This document shows, piece by piece, positions 24,401 to 36,400 of a stretch of DNA of 64,000 bases (position 1 is its first letter; the number at the start of each line of letters is the position of its first letter). A program made the translations under genes and the position numbers. This DNA comes from Amphiura filiformis. Its lineage: Eukaryota > Echinodermata > Ophiuroidea > Amphilepidida > Amphiuridae. Below the pieces are notes generated by a model. It saw only the letters and a program-made list of their open reading frames with translations, was not told the origin of the DNA and ran no database searches. The stretch lies in NCBI RefSeq assembly GCF_039555335.1, contig NC_092635.1:65933558-65997557 (forward strand). The letters run 5' to 3'.

Positions 24401-27400
24401 ACTCCAAGGGACAAAATAGCTTCACTTTCTTTAATAGTGCAATTCATCATTGGAACTCACTGCCAAATGAAATCAAGAACATCAATGATTTTAAATTGTA
24501 CAAACAATCTGTCAAACAGTTTTTAGCTGATCAAGGGTCCATTTGATTTTTAGAATTTGAGCTGGTCTCACATATCTGCTTTTTGCGTCCTTTGTGCACG
24601 TTGTCTCTGTTTTTGTTTTTGTATGGCAGTTTGTTCCTATATTTTCTCTTGCTTGTAAAGGACCCCAATGGAAATAAGCTTTTCCCAAGGCTTTTTGGGC
24701 TATCCTTGGTACTTGTGTTGATTTGTAATTTCGTTATACAATTTTGATGTGCAATTTATTTTATTTTGTTATAATAATACTGTATATGTAGTGTAATTTG
24801 TATGTTATTCTTATAGTACCAAATAAAATATACTGCTGTTTTCTCCCTTTTTTGCCAAAATATACAATTTGAATGACTTATCCTTCACTTTTACTCAATT
24901 TATATACAATTAATTTTTTTTTTACACATAGCTTCCCACTTGAGCTCACTTGGGTATATCATTGAAAGAAGTGCAACATTCCTTTTCGTATAGCATACCT
25001 ATTGAAGATGCATGAAGTCCTCGGTTTATGAAGCTATCGATATCGATTGTGTTTTCTCCTTGCGATCACTTCATGCATCTTTACTTTGCTGTGTCTCGTC
25101 TCAAGTTGAGAGTAATGCCATGTTGGATTTCGTAATGGCAGATTCAAATTGCTTGCGCTAACCTAATCCCGTGGGGTGTACACACACGGTAGAAGGACAA
25201 TTTGTTGGCAACGCAACCACGTAAACGCACTGATTCAAGACTGCCACTATAAAAACCAAAATGGCATTACTCTAAACTTGAGATGAGACACAGTATAGCA
25301 TACATACCTAATAGTAGAATTTTCTTATAGTCCATAAACCAGTATATCTGTGGACGTTTCGGTGTCTACCAGATGCCTTTTTCTACACTATTGTTTTTGA
25401 GACGATCTTCTGTTTACCATTGATACTGATGGTTGCTTAGTGTTTGACAATCTTCATGGAAATAGAACTGGCAAACACGTTGCTAAGCAACCATCAGCAT
25501 TTAGTGGTAAACAGAAGATCGTCACAACAAAAAGAGTGCAGAAAAAGGTGTCTGGTAGACACCAAAACTTCCACAGTGAATACTGTTTTTTGGACTAGAA
25601 ATAAGAAAATTCTACTATTATGTTTCATAACAGTCCCGATGAACATTTCAGTAAAGCATACATACCTGTCCCATAGGTGCTCCATCATTCATATCTTGCT
25701 CAAATAAATAAGAAGCATAACCTTTATTGTCGCTACTGATGAGGTGATTGGAGTTGTTCATACTAACAGGGTGTACAGCATACCAACTGCATGGATAAAG
25801 AGAGTACAAGTTAGACTGGTTAAACTGAATCTCCAGAATACCTTTCAAACCGGTGGTGTACCCAGGACTTATCCAGAGGAGGGGAAGATTATGACAAACA
25901 CAAGTTAATGCTATCTTTTGAAGATAGCTATAGATTATGTCAAACACAAGTTCATGCTATCTATTGAAGATAGCTATAGATTATGTCAAACACAAGTTAA
26001 TGCTATCTACTGAAGATAGCTATAGATTATTTTAAACACAAGTTCATGCTATCTACTGAAGATAGCTATAGATTATGTCAAACACAAGTTAATGCTATCT
26101 ACTGAAGATAGCTATAGATTATGTCAAACACAAGTTAATGCTATCTACTGAAGATAGCTATAGATTATGTCAAACACAAGTTAATGCTATCTACTGAAGA
26201 TAGCTATAGATCATGTCAAACACAAGTTAATGCTATCTACTGAAGATAGCTATAGATTATGTCAAACACAAGTTCATGCTATATACTGAAGATAGTTATA
26301 GATTATGTCAAACACAAGTTAATGCTATCTACTGAAGATAGCTATAGATTATGTCAAACACAAGTTAATGCTAGCTACTGAAGATAGCTATAGATTATTT
26401 CAAACACAAGTTAATGCTATCTACTGATGATATCTATAGATTATTTCAAACACAAGTTCATGCTATCTACTAAAGATAGCAATAGATTATTTAAAACACA
26501 AGTTAATGCTATCTACTGAAGATAGCTATAGATTATGTCAAACACAAGTTAATGCTATCTACTGAAGATAGCTATAGATTAGGTCAAACACAAGTTAATG
26601 CTATCTACTGAAGATAGCTATAGATTATGTCAAACACAAGTTAATGAACAGGAAACCTGATAAGCAAAAGAATGACAGAAAAGCAGAATGCAAAGTATTG
26701 AACCACGATCGAAACAATCACCACACAAAGTATATGGCACTCGAAGGCATACCAAAATAGCGTGATCCGGTAACCAAGAGAATTACGTAACCACTTCGAT
26801 GGCGAATAGTATCTCACCATCCCAGGGGGCTTTAATGCGATCAGAAAATCTCATTCATCCTTTTAATAAACCAATTTTAAATGCAGTTGTTAAACTTGAC
26901 ATACTTGAACCTACCTTATAAGTGCAATATCTGTACCATCTTCACCGACAAATTTGGCAATGGTCATATCTTTGTCAGTGTCATAGTCATACCTGAAGAA
27001 AAGAATTCATACCACAAAAAATCAAAAATATTCATTACGTTTCACTACCTAGAATGAAAAAATAATTAGCTATTACCTAGAATGAATATTAAAATGTTAT
27101 TTTAATACAATTGAATTGGATTGAATTGAATTGAACTACCTGGAGAGAATTGATCAAAAATTGAATTCCCTCTGAGGTTCGTATCTGTCATTGAGTTGAC
27201 CAGATCACAAGGATGTCATTATAGCTAGAGGCAGTATATAACACAAATGGGTCAATGAGTTACATAGGGATGACCTTGTGTGGTATATGGTTCCCAGGAA
27301 ATAAGTTTTGCCTGAGGCAATTTTGGTTAAATGTTGATCCCTCACTACAAGAGTTATTACCATCGATTTGGTTGAAAAATGAGGTGAGACATGATTCAAT

Positions 27401-30400
27401 CTCTCCAGGTAATGAAACGTAATGTTAGAAATAATTCCCTCCAAGTAAAACCCATTTCTGCTGAGTTATTACTACTTGCATTCACTTGCAAACACGAATT
27501 CAGTTTAAAATCTGAAAAGTGGTATCTCTGCACATATATAAATTTGGTATGAAACAGTTTACAAAGAATAAAATCACTGTTAATAAACTGGCCTCAAAAA
27601 GAAACTTATAATTTTTCACAAGGTCATATCTTACAATCCTCTCCATAAAAATGAACAAAAATTGCACACAGGATTACTTCAATACTCTACTCTAAACACT
27701 GGTCAGTAACCAAACAGTTGTCCAACTGACACAACAGCAAAATGCACTGACACGGAACAGCTTCCTGGACCACATTCACAGTTCAATAATTGGCACCCAG
27801 CAAAAGAAATCTGTGAGAATGAGTACAAGATCCTTGCACATGTGATAATTCCCAAAGAGTAAGTGGAATAGTGTGGAACAAGACCTGTTTCTTTAAGAAA
27901 GTGTGTGAAAAGAAAAAAGCAGCTGTGCCAGGATCTTGTATGCATACTCACAGATTTTTTGTGCTGGGTGCCAAATGTTGGGCTGTAAAAGTGGTCCAGG
28001 AAACTGTTCCATGTCTGTTGTGTCAGTTGGACAACTGCTTGGTTACTGACATGTGTTTTGAGTAGAGTATTGAAGTAATCCTGGGAGTAATTTTGGTTCA
28101 TTTTGATTGACAGGATTTTAAGATATGACCTTGTGATTCACAAGTTGTGAAAGTTTCTTTTTGAGCTCAGTTTATATAAATTTGGTATGAAACCAGTTTA
28201 CAAATTTAAGAATAAAATTACTGTTAATATGTTACATATTTTTGAGACCCCCTGTATTTTGTTGTTTCGCATACTTACCTTCGTCTTTCAGATGAAGGAT
28301 TGTTCATGTAAGCAGGAGGACTGCGGTTGATGCTGGTATCCAGTAGTTCCCCTTCATTTAAGTAAACATAGCCCTCTTTCTTGTTGTTGTGAGCTCTCTC
28401 TATACTCTGCACAAAACAAAACAAAACTGATATTACACACAAAAAAAAAAAAATTGGGCTAAAACTAAAAAAATGTTCTGGGGATTTTCTCTAAAACTAA
28501 ATTTTACCTCACAGGATTCATCAAGTCTTTGCCATTGTAAATATGTATACTTTTATATACCTTAGACCAAAAAGTTTGCATTTATGAGGCCCAAAAGTGT
28601 CCAAACTTCCAGGGTTAAGACCACTGAACAGATTTTCATTCTTTCTACCCTGATGTTACATTTTTTTGCAAGCAGTAGTCTGCCATTTCATATACTGCGC
28701 CAATAAAGTATCCTTACACTTAGAAAAATAATCACAATTTCCAAACTGAACAATATTGGGGTAAATTAGTTTTTTTAATAGATGCACTATTTAATAATGA
28801 ACATTATGACCCCACATTGAATACAAAAAAAAAACAAAAAGCAAAGTTACAAGCATTTGATTAGACGAAGGTCCAGTTTTAAAAGTGACACTGGCCTATT
28901 CAAAACTCCAGACTAGACATCTGGTTTGAGAGCGGTGAATGGCTAATTTATGCGTTTGGCTTTATTTTAAAACAAAAGGAACAAAAGAAAACCTAAACAA
29001 AAGAACTGACAAATAAAATGGAAGTTATGAAAAGTACAGAGAAGCAAAAACTGAAATAAAAACTGCTTTAAATAACGCTTCATTGAAGAAACTGTGTTGT
29101 CTCTTTGTTTCGCTTGTTGGAATCTTTTTGCGCCTTGTATAGACCAGTTTGTCACTTTTAAAACGGGAACTTTGTCTATTCAATTGCTTGTAACTATACT
29201 TCATGAGGTCACATTGGATTCAATGTGGTGTCATAATGTGCAGGATTAGATAGTGCATCTATTAAAAAACAAATTTACCCCAATATTGTTCAGTTTGGAA
29301 ATTGTGATTATTTTTCCAAGTGTAAGGATACTTTATTGGCGCAGTATAGTTATGTTCCTGATTTTAACTTACCCTGACAACCCCTTCTACAAGGATATCA
29401 AAACTATCATCCTGGAATCCACTTGTTGTGAAGCTAAATAAGAAGAACTGATGATAACCACCGGGCCCTGAGTGTGTGTGTGTGGCACTAATTGCTGTGT
29501 TCTTTTCATTGTACAACTCACCTAAGCCTCTGTCTCTTAACATTTCAAACACCTAAAAGAAACAAACAGACAAACAAAGTGAGAAAATATGACATATTAT
29601 ATATTATTTTTCATTAAATGTAGGATCTGCAGATTATCTGAGGAGGCTGTAGGATACCTTGTCCAGTATGCTAACCCTTGGACATTATTCAGAAAAAGTC
29701 AAATTCACTTAGGCCACAAAAAGAAAATTGTTTGATTGGCGTAACATAAAATAAAAATTAAGGTAGGTAGGTCGGGATCTTTTTCTACTTTTAAAGCTGT
29801 AAATTGTGTTTGATAAAGGCCTTGGAACTTTTTTCTTGCTTTTTTTTTAATTTAATAAATAAATTAATAAATTAACAATTTTTTTTTCCAGGGTCAGGCC
29901 TAATTTTAGGGTCGGTCAGTTGGGTTACACCAATCAAACAATTTTCTTTTTGTGGCCTTATTGGCTTGCATGGTCTACTCCTGATTCCAGAAAAATACAG
30001 CAGTTTTTGCCAAATGAAACATAGCTAAATCCTAATCCTTTAGTTTTAACTGGCAATAAAAGTAAAATTTTAATAATTTTTCAATTTGAGGAAAAATGGG
30101 CCAAAATTCTTACAATTGCGGCCACAAAATTCTAGATCTTGAGTATAGGCCAAGAGTTCGCTCATAATTTTCATATTTTACGTTATTTTTGCTAATTGGT
30201 TATGAAAAAGATTAAAAAAATGTGTCTTTGTACAAGTTTATGGCTTGATTGTCATAGCATACAAAATTGTCCTTAATGGCCGGCCCTTATTTCCAAAAAT
30301 TGACCAAAAATTTAAATTTGATTTTCATTGCCAGATGGAACGACCTAAAATATTAGGATTTAGCTATATTCATTAGGCAAAACAGGATAATATTTTTTAA

Positions 30401-33400
30401 TCCTAATTTTTTTTTTTTCTGGTATAGGGAGTAGTTTATGGGTTATTCCATTTAAAATCCACACTACCCCTGTGGAAGATTTAGCTAAAGTCTTGCACAG
30501 ATGGAGTATGAGTTTTGAATACAAATAGACAATTGGGTAACTTTCATTTAAAATACTCACTCCAGTTGTGCAAGATATATATAAAGCCATAATACAGGGG
30601 AATATGGGTTTCAAAATGATTAACTCTGACCAATTACATTTGAAAAACATACTACTTAGATATTTCCAAAAAACTTCCACAGGGGTAGTGTGGATTTCAA
30701 CTGGATATGTGATTCAGTTTAAGTGTGATTCCAAAACTTCAAAGTACTTTAATAGGCCAAAAAAATAAAGGTTTGTCTCAAATCTCACAAGTGGTTTGAA
30801 AACAAATGTGAAACACAATTTTTTTTTTAATTCACGACTTGGTATGTTTATGGTATTTTGAGAAAAAAAATCTGATTTTCACCAAATTTTTCCCCCCAAA
30901 ATGATTTTTTTTTAAATAAAAAAATTTCAACATTTCTTTTTTTCAAATCGCGAGCTTTGAGACAAACCTTTTTTAAATTTGGCCTTACCTTAATATTAAT
31001 AGCAGAAGCACCTGTGGCGATATCCATGTTAACAAACACATTACAATTACTCTCATCTAGTTCACATGTTATGATGGTTCTGCTGTATAAGCGTAGATGA
31101 ATACCACCTGCATATTGGTCTGGTTTTGCATACCCCATCTGGAAAAAAATGGGAATATGGTAAATATTGAGAAAATTGATTTTGTTCAAACTTTACTTAT
31201 GTGACCAAATCTGATCCACTCAGGCTGAAGTAAATAATTTTGAAAATTGAGTTACTATTTATAATAGAGAAGCCACATTGGTTTATCTATTCAATACAAT
31301 ACAATACAATACAATACAATACAACCAAGCATTTATATAGCACCCTCCCAAGGACCACAGCGCTTTCCGAAAAAGAATAGATATAAAAATAATATAAATA
31401 CAAAATACAATGGCATTCAACATATTTTAATATGTTGAATGCCATTGTATTGTTCTGAAAATTGTTTAAAAACAATTTCCAGAACAAATCTGCTCTATTT
31501 AAGATTTTCGTGCAACATTTTAAACAAAGGTGCCAGCCGGGTTTTTGAATAACCTGGCTGGCATTTCTGAAAAGTGATGTTAGCTGAGATATTTGGGTTA
31601 AAAATATGTTTTTCCATTCTTTTACCAAAAATGTCAATTACTAAAACAGGTATAACTGTACATACATGTAAATAAAGTATGAACTTCATATTTGCTGTGG
31701 AGAATATATATCACATGTTTATTCAATATTCATTAACAAAAAAATTTCATCTTTATATCTTGATGCAATATTTTGAATGAAATGTGTTATTTTGATGATT
31801 TTGTTTAATTTAGTTTAATTCAATTTATCTGATATGTGACACAATCTGGTCCATGGGGGCCAAAGGCGTCAAATTTGAAACTGAGATAAAGGTAAAAATA
31901 TGGAGTAAAAAACAATAAAATATATAAGAAAATACACATCAAAAAACTTCATAACTTTAGAACCAAGTATGCTAGGCCTTTGGTGTTTTCAGTAAATGAT
32001 AGCCTATTGCAAGTATAATGTAATAATTATAGTAACTCAATTTTCAAAAATGCCTCCTTTGGCCCCCATGGACCAGATCGTGTCACATATAGGGTAAGGT
32101 AAAGATGAGGCTGCTGTTTTAAATAAAATACATTCTATGAATATTCTATGGCATAATATACGAAAATATCTTCGGTTGAGAGCCCCGAATTAGAATACGA
32201 GGGTCATTCAAAAAGTTCTACCTGTTGGGTCATAACATTTGTTTTGTTAAAGGTAGCTACTTGAAAATTTGCATACATATAGTTCGTAATATCACCTACA
32301 GGTGGTGAAAAAATCATGTCAAGACCATTTTCAGATTTTTGTTGGTGACCTGAAAAACACAGTAAGATATGGTAAACAGGAAACGGTGACGCATCTTTGG
32401 ATATTGCACTTGAAAACATGCGTGCAGCCAATGTATGAACTTCCCTCTTTAAACAAAAAACTCATATTAGTAACAATATAAATTTTGAATGACTATACAC
32501 CTTACAGTCCAAAACATCATCTGTGACTGAAAAAGTAAAATTTTGATGGACAGAAATTACCCAGAATTCCAATTTTTAGAGGGATATCTTGTAACATCTC
32601 TGGTATTGATAATCAGCATAGTGTACATTCCTACAGCGTGACTTTTCTAGCTGCGCTTTTAGATCAAATATAAAAGTTAGAGCTACTATAACACATTTTT
32701 CAGTCAAAAAAGTAAATTTAATTACCTTTGTGATCTATTGTGGTATTTTATTCCAAAGAAAGCAAAATAATGCCACTATTTTACACCATGTTTTATTAAA
32801 GTCAATATCTTCATAAACCGTGTTTGTGGTCATTTATACTAATTTTATTACACTGGCTATTTGTTGTATTAGTTTTGTGCATATTAATGTCCATCATTTT
32901 CAGTTTGTGGCAACCGTTTAACCAGTACATATAAATTTATGATTATTCTTGTTTTATACAGGTTTTACTGTATAACATGACCAAATGGAATAATTATGGG
33001 ATCTTCAACACACTTTACTTGAGACGCCTTTGTAAATATTGTACATATTTTGATCGTTTCCGGTGAACCATATCTTACTGTGGTTTTCAGGTCACCAACA
33101 AAAATCTGAGAATGGTCTTGACATGAATTTTTCACCACCTGTAGGTGACATTACGAACTATATGTATACAAATTTTCAAGTAGCTACCTTTAACAAAACA
33201 AAAGTTATGAACCAACAGGTAGAACTTTTTGAATGACCCTCGTATATTGATGTACAGTGTGGGCCAAAAACAACTTTACCCAATTAAAAAGGTTCATATC
33301 TCAAAATTGAAAAGTCTGCTTCAAATTGTTTTCACATATTCGTAAAGAACATCTTCCCAAGAGTATTTGGTGAAAAACTATCCAAAAATGTATTAAATTA

Positions 33401-36400
33401 AAACCGTGACGCTAGTTTTAAATCAAAGGGTCAAAATTAACTTTGTCCACGTGAAGGCATACTAGCTGTCGCGTCGCATTACTTGCAATACCGAATTCGA
33501 TAGAGAATGAGAACCACTCAGTATGTAACGCACAAATTTGTTCAGCAATTTTATATTTACACAACCAAATAAATCAAACATAAACAATTTAAATAAATTT
33601 ATTTCAAGCTACGATATTTCGTCATGATATGCAGCTTTCATGCTGCAAAGATATAAAAACAATTTTCTTCAAATATGCGCAAAAGCAATTGTAACCTCAG
33701 ACCTAATTTTTTGTCATTTTTTGTCAAATATTATCTATACAAGTAAGTTTGCACTTTTTGCGTTTGTGGTATGTTCAGCCGGCAAATTGTTGCGTCGACA
33801 ACTGACTCTGGGGTTAGTTGCAAGTTCCCTTTGAACCGCTGCAATATTTGCAGCTGAACGGTCAGTTCTTGGACGCCCGCTCCGTGCTTTGCATCTATTC
33901 ATCACATTTCCGAGGTTGTGAAAGTTATTCATGTGTAGAGTTATTGTAGATTTTGGCGGGATTCTTACGTTCGGGAAACGAATCCAAAATTGACGCTGCA
34001 CTTCCAAAAAGCTTTCTGTTCTTAAGTCTGCCATAAAAGTCCTCTCTTGTGTTGTGAATTGCCTTATCTTGACACCTTACAAACCTATTTAGCATTAAGC
34101 CACAGTCTCAAAATGCACGAAGACCTATTTAAAATTCAAAACTTGCCCCAGATGGAACCTTTGTAATTGTGTAATTTTTATGCTAATTGTTGGTCAATGA
34201 CAGGAGTGAAGTTCGAGTACATGACAAGTAAATGGGGATTAAAATCTATTGTATTCCTTTCATGCATATAAAACAATAATCACTTTTCAAAGACAAGCCA
34301 AACGTGTTTACTAATTCATGTATGCCTAACGCATATGTATGCCTTACTCTTAGCAATCGAACAAATCCCATTGAATTATGTGTGGACAAAGTGATTTTTG
34401 ACCCTCGGACGTAAAACTAGCACCATTTTGTTAATTTAGCTTCTTTTGCTTTTATTTCTTCATCACATACTCTTAGAAAGATATACATTTAGAATATGTA
34501 ACATTATCATGAATAGCTCTTCTATAATTTGAGCAACGACACTCTGAAATTGGGTAAAGTTGTTTTTGGCTCACACTGTACTTTGCGTTACATAATAGTA
34601 TGACTATACAGTACAATACTTCACTCTTTAATATATTTCCATCGCATAATATTGTAACTGGAAACACTCTACCTGTAACCCATTTACACTTCCCTAACTG
34701 CATAAAAGTGCTTATATGTGTAGCAATCAATCACTACATTACACTTCCAAATCAATAACGTTATCATATGTTAATATTAACAGCTGTTGATTCTAACACT
34801 GTCATTAATGGCCATGCACTGGCAGGAAGAAAATAACCAAATATGTGTTGCAATCTCATCCAATCAGAAAGTCTGCAATAATAAAAGTGAGATTTAAGGA
34901 GCAAAAAAAAAACAATTTTAACCCTAACACTGAATACTGCTTTTTGCTATACGAAGTTAAAGAAGAAACAAAAAAGGAGAGAATATTTACTTATTCCACT
35001 GCATTTACACCCACAAACCTCCTCTGACAGTGAATGGAATTTGTCCAATGTGACATCACAAGGTGTCACTGAAGCTGGAACTTATAATACACCACCAAAT
35101 TCTATGGCTTTTGTCTCTTTCCTAAAAAAAAATCACTTTAAACATAAGTGCTTGTTGATGAAATGCTATGGTATTTTGTGAGCTGGAGCAATATTTTAAT
35201 GAAGAACACCCTTTGTTCGATTTTGCAAACATGTGGTTTGAAAGAAAAAATTACCCCGCACATAAATATTGAAACATTGATATCTTCAGTCTTATTTTAC
35301 AATACACATTTTTCGGGACATTTGTGACCCATCACATCAACACCAGCCACTTGGCTTCAGAAATGAAAATGGAGATTTAAACACTAAGATAAACTTCTGT
35401 TTTGTAGCTTTAATATGACACCTTACTTGTTGAAATCAGATGCAGTAAAAATGTTTTATGAGGCAAAACAAGCTCAGAATTCTTTTTATTTTCTTTATAT
35501 TTTCTCATCTTCTTTCATTGTTATCTGAAAATGAAGCCAGCCGCAAAGTGGTCGGTTTTGATGTGATGGGTCACATTTTAATATTTTTTTTGTACAATTA
35601 TAATACACATTTTTAATATAAAAATCAAGTCACTATTTGGAATTATCACATGAAAATTATGCACCATCATCACCATTTTTATTGTCATAATAATACTACT
35701 ACTAATAATACTACTATATTTAAAGAAACATGACCAGTTCCATTTTTCGATTTGTAGTAAATAAATAATATTTGTTACTGCATCGCCCTATTAACATCGA
35801 TCAGGTCATTATATTGATACTCCATATAGATAATTTGGAAATCTATTCTTAGACACTAACCAAAGGGCACCTGATCAGGTCAGGGAACTTTATTGCTATG
35901 GAATGGCTGACCAGTTGCCAAAAAATGGCCTAACAGGAATGGGTTACTTTCAAAATGGTTTTCCAAGTCACTTTTATCACCTACTTTGCGTGCCGATAAA
36001 TATTTGTGCCAAGATAAAATAACATAAACAATGACCAACGACACAAATGATTATGGTATAATGAAGTGGTAATACTTACAGGGTGGCCCAGTAAAAGCAG
36101 GCCCAACGAATGTGGTGATATTTCAAAATATGTACTCAACAAACATTCAATGTTTATATACTGTCTTTTAGCTAGATGTAATGCCTACACTAAAAATGCT
36201 AAATTGATCCTGCAACCATTTTAACATTCCAGATCATATCTTTAAAATTATTTTATCAAACGAGCACTGGATTTTGGCTAATGATGGCCAGGGTTCCCGC
36301 TAAACCAAGTTTTGGGGGTATTTTAGCACAGTAAAATCATGAGGGACTCCGTATTTGTCAAATTTTGATAATTATGGGTTGAGACCGAAACATGAATACC

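Noticed and set aside
25895..26645. CRISPR-like array
   Set aside because: Units are contiguous 46-bp tandem copies without unique spacers, in an intron of an animal gene: a minisatellite.
27703..28101. 132-residue minus-strand ORF
   Set aside because: It spans both arms of a palindrome, with no family resemblance; a by-product of the inverted repeat.
30360..30680. 106-residue minus-strand ORF
   Set aside because: Translation of the GGGTTATTCCATTTAAAATC MITE; its frame includes the inverse ends.
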